Below, piece after piece: positions 25,237-34,133 of a DNA stretch of 64,000 nucleotides (position 1 is its first letter; every line of letters starts with the position of its first letter). Source of the stretch: Faeciplasma sp045660445 (GTDB lineage: Bacteria; Bacillota; Clostridia; Oscillospirales; Ruminococcaceae). The DNA lies in contig JAZRDR010000016.1 in assembly GCA_045660445.1 (NCBI GenBank), positions 1 through 64,000 of the forward strand, given 5' to 3'. The notes beneath the pieces were generated by a model, which did no database searches, had not been told where the DNA came from, and saw only the letters and a program-made list of their open reading frames with translations. Both the position numbers and the translations under genes were made by a program.

Positions 25237-26490
25237 TTATTTGCCTGCTTTTTCAAGCTTCTTTTGTTCTTCCTGCATAATGTGCAGCTCCTCGGTTGCA
25301 AAGTGGAGCTTTGTAAGCACGTTCTTTGCAGTCAAGGGGAAGACGAAATATGTATCGTTAAGCGTTGCAAGGTCGATAGCGTCGCCGCGCTTTTTGAAGT
25401 TATATTCAATATGAAGCGAGCGCATTGAAGAAACGGTACGGTTGAACTCGAATGCCTCGCCGTCATCCATCCTGCCTGTCATGGTGAAGCCATTCTCATC
25501 ATGAGTGAGCTTGACCTTGCCGATAGCCTTAAATCCGATAGAGCAGTTAACAAGGCGTTCAAGTCTTGCTTCATCCTCAAAGCGATATCTGCCCTCTCTG
25601 ACTTCTTTTCTTACGTTTTCCCTCTCCCAATTATACCAATCGGGAACGTGGGTGAACACATCCTCGCCGTTTTCGCGCTTAAGCTGGCCGAATTCGTCCA
25701 TCTCCCACTTTGCGCCGCAATGCTTGCACCAAAGCTTGGTGTTTTCCGAGTTCATCACGAATTCCTTGCCGCAAACAGGGCACTGATACAAGACCTTGTG
25801 AATGTTATGAGCACGCTTTTCGCAGGTGATACTGATCTTGTTATCTCTTTGCCAAGCATAATCGTCATAAACGAATTCCTTTTCGATCCTTGCCTGGATC
25901 TCTTCTGCGGAGAGTGTCATAACCTCTTCTTTGGTTACGATCTGCTTGAATTCACCCTCGATCTTAACTTTTCTGTAAGGGTGCTTGCACCACTGAGGAG
26001 ACTGCAAGAAGTTACCCTTTTGAATGAAGGTTACAACGGGCACCTTTGCGGTTTTTGCAAGCTTGCCCAAAGCATCGTCTATCTGCTCGTTTACACCGGC
26101 AAGAGCAAATCTTGCTTCGGGATATATAGCACAGCACATTTTATATCTTGTAAGCGAGGTTAAAATGTGGCGAACAACGGACAAGTCCTGAGTGAACTTG
26201 CGCTTGTAAATTCCGCCGATGCCACGCATCAGCCATTCCTTGCCGATAAACTCCTCGATAGAGATAACCCAAGTGCAGCGGCGCGGGAAAATAGCCTTAA
26301 CGACCATGGGGAAATCAACGAATGATGCGTGATTGCAAAGAATGAGATAAGGGGGCTTTAAACCCTCGCAGTTAACTTTGTTTACCTTGTGTTTTGTGGC
26401 GTAATATACAGTGCCTCCCCATTCAATGGGCATAAGCACGGGCCAGGGTTTCTGAACCTTACGCTTGGTGTCAAAAGCTTTCGGAGCCAT
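25237..26490 (-). CDS. PlsC-type acyltransferase with inserted zinc ribbon
   Basis: 417 residues from the ATG at 26490, which has GAAAGG 9 bases upstream; an ATG three codons earlier abuts the SD. The N-terminal half carries the acyltransferase motifs H-x4-D in CNHASFVDF (about 48-56) and YPEARFA (variant of FPEGTR). In the middle CPVCGKEF and CKHCGAKWEMDE (about 238-265) form a CxxC...CxxC zinc ribbon, followed by a beta-rich C-terminal domain I do not recognise. It probably acylates lysophosphatidate or a related lipid; the ribbon and tail suggest a specialised substrate. Own promoter at 26533-26561. Confidence 0.8.
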   Translation of the reverse strand: MAPKAFDTKRKVQKPWPVLMPIEWGGTVYYATKHKVNKVNCEGLKPPYLILCNHASFVDFPMVVKAIFPRRCTWVISIEEFIGKEWLMRGIGGIYKRKFTQDLSVVRHILTSLTRYKMCCAIYPEARFALAGVNEQIDDALGKLAKTAKVPVVTFIQKGNFLQSPQWCKHPYRKVKIEGEFKQIVTKEEVMTLSAEEIQARIEKEFVYDDYAWQRDNKISITCEKRAHNIHKVLYQCPVCGKEFVMNSENTKLWCKHCGAKWEMDEFGQLKRENGEDVFTHVPDWYNWERENVRKEVREGRYRFEDEARLERLVNCSIGFKAIGKVKLTHDENGFTMTGRMDDGEAFEFNRTVSSMRSLHIEYNFKKRGDAIDLATLNDTYFVFPLTAKNVLTKLHFATEELHIMQEEQKKLEKAGK

Positions 26491-26532
26491 GGCAACCATC
26501 CTTTCGGTGTTTATTTTGCGTTACATACGGAA

Positions 26533-26561
26533 AGTATAGCACAGCTTGTCAACAAATGCAA
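26533..26561 (-). promoter_or_regulatory. Acyltransferase promoter
   Basis: Minus strand TTGCAT (26556-26561), 17 bases, TATACT (26533-26538), extended by TGTGC. Confidence 0.6.
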
Positions 26562-26659
26562 GCAAATAAATTCCGCCTCTCCCAAAAGGAGAGAGCAGGC
26601 ACACAAACTGCTTTTTTCACTATCAGTTGAAAATTTCGTGAAATTTCGTCAATTACCCC

Positions 26660-26688
26660 TTGACAAATATAACTTAGTGTATTATAAT
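26660..26688 (+). promoter_or_regulatory. ylxM-ffh promoter
   Basis: TTGACA (26660-26665), 17 bases, TATAAT (26683-26688). Confidence 0.8.
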
Positions 26689-26763
26689 ATCTGCTGTAAA
26701 GTTTTTTAACTTTACATTTAAATCAACATTTTGTGTTTATGAAGAAAGGAACGGGTGAATATT

Positions 26764-27126
26764 GTGGCTAAGGATCTGAAATTTGCAGCATTACTTGACA
26801 TATACGGTGGCATGCTTACCGACAAGCAAAGGGAAGTTTTGGACCTTTATTACAATGAAGACCTCTCCCTTTCCGAAATTGCAGCCAACGAAGACATCTC
26901 CCGCCAGGGCGTAAGAGATTCTATCAAAAGGGGCGAGGAGGCGATCCTTGAGCTTGATGAAAAGATCGGCGTGACCGAGCTTTTAAAGAAATACGACGCT
27001 TTGCTTGAAAGCGTTAAGGCTCAGTGCGACGTTATCATTGCTGACTGCAAATCATATACAACTACAAAGAGCGTTATCGAAAAGCTCGAAAAGATAAAGA
27101 GTGAGATCGACTCCACTCACCGCTGA
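26764..27126 (+). CDS. ylxM: YlxM-family (UPF0122) SRP-associated HTH protein
   Basis: 120 residues from a GTG at 26764 (GGGTGA just upstream); a GTG at 26755 is the alternative. A sigma-70 region 4-like HTH: MLTDKQREVLDLYYNEDLSLSEIA with ISRQGVRDSIKRGEEAI as recognition helix, followed by an acidic coiled-coil tail. The family always sits before ffh and has been linked to signal recognition particle GTPase activity in streptococci. 14 bases before ffh, one transcript. Confidence 0.88.
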   Translation: MAKDLKFAALLDIYGGMLTDKQREVLDLYYNEDLSLSEIAANEDISRQGVRDSIKRGEEAILELDEKIGVTELLKKYDALLESVKAQCDVIIADCKSYTTTKSVIEKLEKIKSEIDSTHR

Positions 27127-27140
27127 AAGGAATTTTGTTA

Positions 27141-28523
27141 ATGGCGTTCGAGGGATTAAGCGAAAAGCTTGGCGCAGTATTTAAAAAGCTGAAGTCTCAC
27201 GGAAGACTTACCGAATCTGATGTTAAAGCCTCGATGAAAGAAGTGCGCATGGCACTTTTGGAAGCTGACGTCAGCTATAAGGTGGTTAAAGACTTTGTAG
27301 CCAAGGTTACCGAGCGTTGCGTTGGAAGCGACGTTTTGGAAAGCCTCACTCCTGCACAGCAGGTTATTAAAATTGTAAACGAAGAATTGATCGCCTTAAT
27401 GGGCGAGTCAAACTCGAAGATAAACTTCCCCAACAAACCGCCTTGTGTTATCATGATGTGCGGTCTTCAGGGTAGCGGTAAAACAACACACGCAGCAAAG
27501 CTTGCAAAATATTTCAAGGAACAGGATAAGCGTCCGCTTTTGGTTGGATGTGATATCTACCGTCCTGCTGCTATCGATCAGTTAAAGGTCGTGGGTGAGC
27601 GTGCAGGCGTTCCCGTGTTCGAACTCGGTCAGATCGACCCAAGAGAGATCACACGTAAAGCTTTGGCTCACGCTAAAGATCACGGCAACGATATCGTGAT
27701 CCTCGATACCGCAGGACGACTTCATATCGACGAAGAGCTTATGCAAGAGCTTAAGGACATTCAGGCAATAGCTTCGCCCAACGAGATAATCCTTGTTGTA
27801 GACGCTATGACAGGTCAGGATGCCGTTAACGTTGCAAAAAGCTTTGACGAAACGCTTTCTATCGACTCGGTTATTTTAACCAAGCTTGACTCTGACACCA
27901 GAGGCGGTGCGGCGCTTTCCGTTTTGGCTGTAACCGGCAAGCCTATCAAGTTTGTTGGTATGGGCGAAAAGTTAGACGAGTTCGAGGTTTTCCATCCTCA
28001 GCGAATGGCATCGCGAATCTTGGGCATGGGCGATATGCTCACGCTTATTGAAAAGGCTTCTTCAAATATTGACGAGGCTGATGCCGAAAAGATGGCAAGA
28101 AAGCTTGAATCGGGCGGATTTGACTTTAACGATCTTTTGGATCAGATGCGTCAGATAAGAAAGATGGGCTCGCTCAGATCTCTTATTTCGATGATGCCGG
28201 GCGGAAATCAGGTTACTGACGACATGATCGACGAGCGTCAGCTTCCAAGAACTGAAGCGATGATCTTGTCGATGACTCCTCAGGAGCGTGAAAAGCCCTC
28301 GATCATCACCCCCTCTCGAAAGAGAAGAATCGCCGCAGGCTCGGGCATGAGAGTTGAGGACGTTAACCGACTCATCAAGCAATATGAGCAGATGCAAAAA
28401 ATGATGAAGCAAATGGGCTTCACAGGCTCGGGCAAGAATGGCAAGGGCAAGCGCAAAATGCCAAAAATGCCTGCAGGCTTCAATAACAAGGATTTCATGA
28501 AGAACCTTGAAAACTTTAAGTAA
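27141..28523 (+). CDS. ffh: Signal recognition particle GTPase
   Basis: 460 residues from the ATG at 27141 (AAAGG 10 bases upstream). N domain (1-85), G domain with P-loop GLQGSGKTTHAAKLA, DTAGRLHID, TKLDSDTRGG, and a Met-rich M domain with the MPGGN and Gly-rich C-terminal tail (MQKMMKQMGF). It targets nascent membrane and secreted proteins to FtsY. No SRP RNA gene is visible here. Followed by rpsP, 63 bases downstream. Confidence 0.96.
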   Translation: MAFEGLSEKLGAVFKKLKSHGRLTESDVKASMKEVRMALLEADVSYKVVKDFVAKVTERCVGSDVLESLTPAQQVIKIVNEELIALMGESNSKINFPNKPPCVIMMCGLQGSGKTTHAAKLAKYFKEQDKRPLLVGCDIYRPAAIDQLKVVGERAGVPVFELGQIDPREITRKALAHAKDHGNDIVILDTAGRLHIDEELMQELKDIQAIASPNEIILVVDAMTGQDAVNVAKSFDETLSIDSVILTKLDSDTRGGAALSVLAVTGKPIKFVGMGEKLDEFEVFHPQRMASRILGMGDMLTLIEKASSNIDEADAEKMARKLESGGFDFNDLLDQMRQIRKMGSLRSLISMMPGGNQVTDDMIDERQLPRTEAMILSMTPQEREKPSIITPSRKRRIAAGSGMRVEDVNRLIKQYEQMQKMMKQMGFTGSGKNGKGKRKMPKMPAGFNNKDFMKNLENFK

Positions 28524-28586
28524 ATTAACCAAAGCAAAAGCAATCGGTTAATATATATTCAATCTAAATTCGGAGGTGAATTTACA

Positions 28587-28829
28587 ATGGCAGTAAAGAT
28601 CAGACTTAGAAGAATCGGTGCTAAGAAGGCTCCTTTCTACAGAATCGTTGTTGCTGATTCCAGATACCCCAGAGATGGTCGTTTCATCGAAGAAATCGGT
28701 TACTATGATCCTACCACTGAGCCCACCACCCTTAAGGTAGACGCTGAAAAGGTTCAGAAGTGGGTTTCCACCGGTGCTCAGCCCACCGACACCGTTAAGG
28801 TACTTCTTAAGAAGAACGGTATCCTCTAA
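28587..28829 (+). CDS. rpsP: Ribosomal protein bS16
   Basis: 80 residues, MAVKIRLRRIGAKKAPFYRIVVADSR, complete. A 30S assembly protein. SD GGAGGTGA. Order ffh-rpsP-khpA-rimM-trmD is the standard Firmicute one. Confidence 0.97.
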   Translation: MAVKIRLRRIGAKKAPFYRIVVADSRYPRDGRFIEEIGYYDPTTEPTTLKVDAEKVQKWVSTGAQPTDTVKVLLKKNGIL

Positions 28830-28849
28830 TCTTTAAAAAGATTTTTAAG

Positions 28850-28897
28850 TCAGCAAGGCTAAACACTTCTCATTTCCCCAGCCTTGCTGATTCTTTC
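28850..28897 (+). terminator. Hairpin after rpsP
   Basis: TCAGCAAGGCT and AGCCTTGCTGA with an 19-base loop, followed by TTCTTTC. A partial terminator separating rpsP from khpA. Confidence 0.6.
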
Positions 28898-28955
28898 AGA
28901 GGACAACACTTGAAACTGTTAGGGGTTATTATCTTTATTTAAAAGGAGACTCGAA

Positions 28956-29189
28956 ATGACAGAGCTTTTAAAAGTAATCGTTTCCGGCCTTGTCGAGGAT
29001 AAGGAAGCTATCGAAGTTGTTAAGGACGAGCCCAACGACGAGGGTATCACTGTTTATCATCTTCACGTAGCAGCCGACGATATGGGCAGAGTTATCGGCA
29101 AGCAGGGCAGAATTGCAAAGGCAATCAGAACCGTTATGCGTGCCGCTGCTACAAAGGCAAACGAAAAGATAATGGTTGAGATCGACTGA
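28956..29189 (+). CDS. khpA: KH-domain RNA-binding protein KhpA
   Basis: 77 residues, a single type II KH domain with the GRVIGKQGRIAKAIRTVM GxxG loop. In other Firmicutes it pairs with KhpB to bind small RNAs and influence cell division. SD AAGGAG 8 bases before the ATG. Confidence 0.93.
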   Translation: MTELLKVIVSGLVEDKEAIEVVKDEPNDEGITVYHLHVAADDMGRVIGKQGRIAKAIRTVMRAAATKANEKIMVEID

Positions 29190-29280
29190 TCTTAACCAAA
29201 CGCCGCAGCTCAAGAAACTTGGGCTGTTTTTGTTTATAAGAATTTAATGCGAAGGCATTGATATATATTAGGAGATAAAA

Positions 29281-29778
29281 ATGATTCAGTATCTTGAAAT
29301 CGGGCAGATCGTTTCCACCCACGGAATTAAAGGCGAGGTCAGGGTTCAGCCCTGGTGCGACAGCCCCGAATATTTCTGCAAATTCAAAAAACTTTATAAT
29401 AAAGACGGCTCGAAGGTTTATGAAATGAAGCTTTCCCGCCCTCACGGAAACATGGTTATTGCAAAAATCAGTGGCATTGAAACCGTTGAGGAAGCGCAGG
29501 CTTTAAGAAACCGCATATTATATATGGATAGAGCCGACGCAAAGCTTCCCGAGGGCAGTTATTTTGTTGCCGACCTTATCGGACTTGAAATTTATGACGA
29601 GCAGAATAAATATTACGGCAAGCTTTCAGACGTTTTGAAGACCGGCGCCAACGACGTTTATGAAATTAAAGACGGCGACAAGGCTTATTACATCCCTGCT
29701 ATCCCCTCAGTCGTTCTTAAAACCGATATCGAGGGCGGAAAGATGATAATCTGGCCGATGGAGGGACTTTTTGAATGA
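29281..29778 (+). CDS. rimM: 16S rRNA processing protein RimM
   Basis: 165 residues. N-terminal GQIVSTHGIKGEVRVQPW and C-terminal PRC-barrel (YYIPAIPSVV, the last strand pairs ending WPMEGLFE). It helps 30S maturation with bS19. Overlaps trmD by 4 bases (ATGA). Confidence 0.94.
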   Translation: MIQYLEIGQIVSTHGIKGEVRVQPWCDSPEYFCKFKKLYNKDGSKVYEMKLSRPHGNMVIAKISGIETVEEAQALRNRILYMDRADAKLPEGSYFVADLIGLEIYDEQNKYYGKLSDVLKTGANDVYEIKDGDKAYYIPAIPSVVLKTDIEGGKMIIWPMEGLFE

Positions 29779-30533
29779 GAATAGACATTGCAACCCTCTT
29801 CCCCGATATCTGCGAGACTTATCTTTCGCAAAGCATCGTGGGCAGAGCCCGCGCAAAGGGAGCTTTCGAGCTTCATTGCCATCAAATTCGTGATTGGGCA
29901 TTTGATAAGCACCACCGTGTTGACGATACTCCTTATAGCGAGCGTCAGGGAATGCTTTTGATGGCAGAGCCTATTTACCGCTGCTTTTTGGACGTCACAA
30001 ACGGCCGCAAGCCCCACGTTATATATATGTCCCCAAAAGGAAAGACCTTAACTCAGCAAAAATGCGTTGAGCTTTCAAAGATGGAGGATATCTTCATCCT
30101 CTGCGGACATTACGAGGGTGTTGACCAGCGCGTTTTGGATAAAATAGTTGACGAGGAGATCTCCATCGGCGACTATGTTTTAACAGGCGGCGAGCTTCCT
30201 GCAATGGTTTTGGTCGATTCCGTTGTGAGAATGCTTGAAGGCACGCTCTCTCAGCCCGACTGTTATGAGGATGAAAGCCACTTCAACGGCCTTTTGGAAT
30301 ATCCGCAATATACCCGCCCTGAAGTGTGGGAAGGCGAGCGCGTTCCAGAGATCCTTTTGTCGGGTCACCACGCAAACATCATGAAGTGGCGACGCAAAAA
30401 ATCCCTCGAGGAAACCTATTTAAAGCGCCCCGAGCTGCTCGAAACCGCCCCTTTAAACGACATTGACCGTGCATATTTATCGGAAATAACGGCACAATAT
30501 GAGGAAAATCCGAAGTTTTTCAACGAAGATTAG
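29775..30533 (+). CDS. trmD: tRNA (guanine-37-N1)-methyltransferase
   Basis: 252 residues, SPOUT fold. MSPKGKTL and LCGHYEGVDQRVLD plus SIGDYVLTGGELPAMVLVDS form the trefoil knot SAM site; ARAKGAFELHCHQIRDW and RPEVWEGERVPEILLSGHHANI are typical. It makes m1G37, which the tRNA-Pro(CGG) at 47943 (G at position 37) would need. Confidence 0.95.
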   Translation: MRIDIATLFPDICETYLSQSIVGRARAKGAFELHCHQIRDWAFDKHHRVDDTPYSERQGMLLMAEPIYRCFLDVTNGRKPHVIYMSPKGKTLTQQKCVELSKMEDIFILCGHYEGVDQRVLDKIVDEEISIGDYVLTGGELPAMVLVDSVVRMLEGTLSQPDCYEDESHFNGLLEYPQYTRPEVWEGERVPEILLSGHHANIMKWRRKKSLEETYLKRPELLETAPLNDIDRAYLSEITAQYEENPKFFNED

Positions 30534-30671
30534 TCTTTTTGTTTGTTAACATTGCTTTTAAATGCTAAAAACTATTAGATAAGTTGCACAAATTGGTTCC
30601 CTCGACTTTGGCGATAAGTGAGCACAAAGCAGAAATTTAATCAAAAATCAGATTTTAGGCATATTTGCTTG

Positions 30672-30700
30672 TTGACTAAGACAAATTTACTTTGTATACT
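30672..30700 (+). promoter_or_regulatory. HPr promoter
   Basis: TTGACT (30672-30677), 17 bases, TATACT (30695-30700). Nothing else is seen in 30534-30756. Confidence 0.75.
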
Positions 30701-30756
30701 ATGTTACAGTACATTGGTTAGAACGCCCTATAGATTTGAAATGGAGAGTTATTGAA

Positions 30757-31023
30757 ATGTTCGTAAAAGATGTAGTAGTTAAGAATAAGGTTGGTTTACA
30801 CGCTCGTCCTGCAACTTTCTTCATCCAGAAGGCTAACGAATTCAAGTCCAGCATTTGGGTTGAAAAGGAAGAAAGAAGAGTTAACGGCAAGAGCCTTTTG
30901 GGCGTTTTGTCCCTTGGCATCATCGGCGGAACCGAAATCAGAATCATTGCTGACGGTGCTGATGAAGTTGCTGCAGTTAGCGACCTTGTTGAACTTGTTG
31001 AAAGTGATTTCGTTGAAGAATAA
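30757..31023 (+). CDS. ptsH: Phosphocarrier protein HPr
   Basis: 88 residues from the ATG at 30757 with GGAGAG 11 bases upstream. With this start the phosphorylated residues fall exactly at His15 (GLHARPAT) and Ser46 (NGKSLLGVLSLG), the sites of Enzyme I and HPr kinase, which settles the start. It transfers phosphate to sugar PTS proteins and mediates catabolite control. Monocistronic; no ptsI or hprK nearby. Confidence 0.93.
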   Translation: MFVKDVVVKNKVGLHARPATFFIQKANEFKSSIWVEKEERRVNGKSLLGVLSLGIIGGTEIRIIADGADEVAAVSDLVELVESDFVEE

Positions 31024-31055
31024 TCTTTAACACCCCCTTTATTATTAAAGCACTG

Positions 31056-31090
31056 TAAGCGGTTGACTGTTTGGTCAGCCGCTTATTTTG
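31056..31090 (+). terminator. HPr terminator
   Basis: TAAGCGG / CCGCTTA with GACC-type extension, then TTTTG. The rest of 31024-31320 holds only AT-rich sequence, with TATAAT near 31228 as likely -10 of the next gene. Confidence 0.75.
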
Positions 31091-31320
31091 CGTATATTTA
31101 CCAAAAAACAAGGCAAATTATGCCGCGTTTTTCGCCGCGTTGGTTACTTTGTATAAAAAATGTCTTGGTTTTTTGTTATCTTAACAATTTATTAACACAT
31201 TTGCCGAAAAAATATGTTACAATTTGTTATAATTGATGAAATAGCAGGGGTACTTGTCCCCTCTTGTTTACAAAACAAACATAACTGATTAAAAATTCTG
31301 TAATGTAGGGAGAAAATCAA

Positions 31321-32406
31321 ATGTCTAACAGACTGTTTCAGGGAATCATTCACCAAATGGTTGATACCATCGGCTGCGAGATCGGCGTTATCGACGAAAG
31401 CTCTGTAATCGTTGCCTGCTCGGATCATTCCAAGATCGGCACCACCAATGATTACGTATCGCTCGATATGAACGATTCGTTCGATTTCTTCATCCGCGAT
31501 GGTTTTACATATCGTCCCTTCGGCGGCAAGTCAAAAGCTGAATATGCTGTTTTTGTTGAGGGTACTGACGATGCTTCTTACAGATATGCATCGCTTTTGT
31601 CCGTAACTCTTTCCAGCTTACAGCAGTTCTATGATGAAAAGTATGACCGCAACAACTTCATCAAAAACGTCGTTTTAGATAACGTTCTCCCCGGTGATGT
31701 TCAGATAAAAGCACGCGAGCTTCACTTCAACCAGGACGTAAGCCGTGTTGTATTCCTCATCAGAATCCTTTCCTCTAACGAAGTTTCTGCTTTTGACGTT
31801 ATTCAAAACCTCTTCCCCGACAAGAACAAGGACTTTGTCTTTAACATTACAGAATCTGACGTTATTTTAATTAAAGAGGTTCGCCCCGGAATCGAGCTTG
31901 TTGATCTTGAAAAGCTTGCCTTCTCCATTTCTGACACCCTTTCGGGCGAATTCTATACAAAGGTAAACATCGGCATCGGCACCGTTGTTGACAACATCCG
32001 TGCACTTGCAGTTTCCTTCAAGGAAGCTCAGATCGCACTCGAAGTCGGCAAGGTATTCGACACCGATAAGGCCATCATTTCTTATGAAAACTTGGGCATT
32101 GCAAGACTTATTTACCATTTGCCCACCACTCTTTGCGAAACCTTCTTAAGAGAAGTATTTAAGAAGGGCTCTATCGAAAGCTTGGATCATGAAACACTCT
32201 TCACCATCCAGAAGTTCTTTGAAAACAACCTTAACGTTTCCGAAACTTCAAGAAAGCTCTTCGTCCACAGAAACACCCTCGTATACCGTCTTGAAAAAAT
32301 CAAGAAGTTAACCGGACTTGACCTTAGAGAGTTTGACCATGCGATCATCTTCAAGATTGCTCTTATGGTTAAGAAGTATCTCTCTTCCAACCCCGTTAAG
32401 TTCTGA
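31321..32406 (+). CDS. PucR/CdaR-like transcriptional regulator
   Basis: 361 residues. The N-terminal domain (about 5-110, FQGIIHQMVDTIGCEIGVID, then VVACSDHSKIG) resembles the sugar-diacid recognition domain of CdaR. A middle domain (about 120-250) looks like the GGDEF-related region of PucR proteins. The C-terminus is an HTH_30 domain: FFENNLNVSETSRKLFVHRN followed by TLVYRLEKIKKLTGLDL. The inducer is unknown. Monocistronic between HPr and ftsEX, not next to any catabolic genes, so it may have a general role in this clade. Confidence 0.83.
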   Translation: MSNRLFQGIIHQMVDTIGCEIGVIDESSVIVACSDHSKIGTTNDYVSLDMNDSFDFFIRDGFTYRPFGGKSKAEYAVFVEGTDDASYRYASLLSVTLSSLQQFYDEKYDRNNFIKNVVLDNVLPGDVQIKARELHFNQDVSRVVFLIRILSSNEVSAFDVIQNLFPDKNKDFVFNITESDVILIKEVRPGIELVDLEKLAFSISDTLSGEFYTKVNIGIGTVVDNIRALAVSFKEAQIALEVGKVFDTDKAIISYENLGIARLIYHLPTTLCETFLREVFKKGSIESLDHETLFTIQKFFENNLNVSETSRKLFVHRNTLVYRLEKIKKLTGLDLREFDHAIIFKIALMVKKYLSSNPVKF

Positions 32407-32436
32407 TCATACATATATTAGACATCTATGACCGAC

Positions 32437-32470
32437 AAAAGAGCAAAATTTTAATGTTTTGCTCTTTTTT
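32437..32470 (+). terminator. Terminator of the PucR-like gene
   Basis: AAAAGAGCAAAA / TTTTGCTCTTTTTT stem. Confidence 0.85.
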
Positions 32471-32534
32471 ATCCACTTAAGACTTTTTTCAGCCACTTAA
32501 TTCAACCTCTTAAACATTTTTACAGGAGATTATA

Positions 32535-33227
32535 ATGGTCGAACTACGCAACGTATCTTACACCTATCCTAACGGACAAAAAGCCTTGGACCACGTTAAT
32601 TTAAAGCTTAACGACGGCGAGTTTGCCTTTGTTGTGGGCAGCTCTGGCGCAGGCAAATCCACGCTTATAAAGCTTTTGCTTAAAGAGCTTAACGCCACCG
32701 AGGGTGAGGTTTTTGTCAACGGCTATAACCTTAATAAAATGAAAAAGCGCAAGGTCCCTCATTTAAGAAGGACCATCGGCGTTGTCTTCCAAGATTTCAG
32801 ACTTATCCCGAATCTTACTGTTTATGATAATATTGCATTTGCACTTCGTGTTATCGACGCTCCCACAAAATACATCCGCACCCGCGTGCCCTATGTTATA
32901 AGCTTGGTGGGACTTACGAGCAAAGCAAAATCCTATCCCAGCGATCTTTCGGGCGGCGAGCAGCAGCGTGTAGCCCTCGCAAGAGCATTGGTGAACGACC
33001 CTCAGCTTATCATTGCGGACGAGCCTACGGGCAACGTCGATCCTGCAAGAAGTTATGAGATTGTTGACCTTTTGAAAGCTATCAACGATTGCGGAACCAC
33101 CGTTTTGATGGTTACCCATCAGCACGATCTTATTCGCTATTTCGGAGGACGAATTATAAACATCAACACCGGCTCGGTAGTATTTGACGAAGTTATAGGA
33201 GGCGCAGATGAGATTCAACAGCTTTAA
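32535..33227 (+). CDS. ftsE: Cell division ABC-type ATPase FtsE
   Basis: 230 residues. Walker A GSSGAGKSTLIK, Q-loop FQDFRLIPNLTVYDN, signature LSGGEQQRVALARAL and Walker B LIIADEPTGNVD are intact. With FtsX it forms a mechanotransmitting complex that switches on peptidoglycan hydrolases outside the membrane. Overlaps ftsX by 20 bases. SD AGGAG. Confidence 0.95.
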   Translation: MVELRNVSYTYPNGQKALDHVNLKLNDGEFAFVVGSSGAGKSTLIKLLLKELNATEGEVFVNGYNLNKMKKRKVPHLRRTIGVVFQDFRLIPNLTVYDNIAFALRVIDAPTKYIRTRVPYVISLVGLTSKAKSYPSDLSGGEQQRVALARALVNDPQLIIADEPTGNVDPARSYEIVDLLKAINDCGTTVLMVTHQHDLIRYFGGRIININTGSVVFDEVIGGADEIQQL

Positions 33228-34113
33228 ATACCTCGTCAAGCAGGGCTTTAAAAGCCTTTGGTTTAACCGTGTAAACTCGTTTGCATCCTTCTGTGTTGTA
33301 ACGATCTCTTTGCTGATGGTCGGCATCTCGGTTCTTTTAAGCCTTAATATTACAGAAATGATCGGCTCGATCGAATCGCGAAACGAGGTTATCGTTATGA
33401 TAACCGAAGGCACACCCGACAATAACATCACCCTTTTGGGTCAGCAGCTTAAAGAAAACGAAAACATCTTCGAGGTTAATTTTTATTCTAAAGAGGATGC
33501 TTGGCTTGATATGCAGGAAGATATGACTGAGGATGAAAAGGCGCTCTTCCAATTTATCGACGAAAATCCCTTGCCTGACGCTTACAGAGTTCGCGTTACC
33601 GACATAAGTGAGCTTGACAAGACCGTTTCAGAGATCTCATCGCTCGCCTGCGTTGATCTTGTTAAAGCTCCCAACGATTTTGCAAGTGTTTTAACAACCA
33701 TTCGCAACGTCAGCGTTATCGTGTTCTCGGCAGTAACCTTGGCACTTATCATCGTTTGCTTCGTCATCATTTCAAACACAACACGCACAAGCGTTTATGC
33801 TCGCCGCAAGGAGATCAACATCATGCGCTATGTTGGTGCAACAAAAGCATTTGTCGAGATCCCCTTCTTTGTTGAGGGTTTGGTAATCGGCGTCCTTTCC
33901 TCTGGCGTGGCATTCGGCTTGACCTGGTTTACATATACCGAGGTTTATAATATGCTCTCGGCTGACTTCTCGACATGGTCGATCTTTGGCATTTCGGGAA
34001 TCATTCCTTGGGATAGCATCGCACTTTATACAGCGCTTGCATATTTGGCTTGCGGCGCAATTTTAAGCGCGATCGGCGCTGTGGTTTCCACAAGAAAGCA
34101 TCTGAACGTTTAA
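33208..34113 (+). CDS. ftsX: Cell division membrane protein FtsX
   Basis: 301 residues with four transmembrane segments (about 24-46, 170-192, 218-245, 270-292) and a large extracellular loop between the first two that receives the hydrolase activator. RRKEINIMRYVGATKAFVEIPF is the conserved FtsX/permease stretch. Confidence 0.94.
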   Translation: MRFNSFKYLVKQGFKSLWFNRVNSFASFCVVTISLLMVGISVLLSLNITEMIGSIESRNEVIVMITEGTPDNNITLLGQQLKENENIFEVNFYSKEDAWLDMQEDMTEDEKALFQFIDENPLPDAYRVRVTDISELDKTVSEISSLACVDLVKAPNDFASVLTTIRNVSVIVFSAVTLALIIVCFVIISNTTRTSVYARRKEINIMRYVGATKAFVEIPFFVEGLVIGVLSSGVAFGLTWFTYTEVYNMLSADFSTWSIFGISGIIPWDSIALYTALAYLACGAILSAIGAVVSTRKHLNV

Positions 34114-34133
34114 CTTAAAGAAAGGATACCGCT

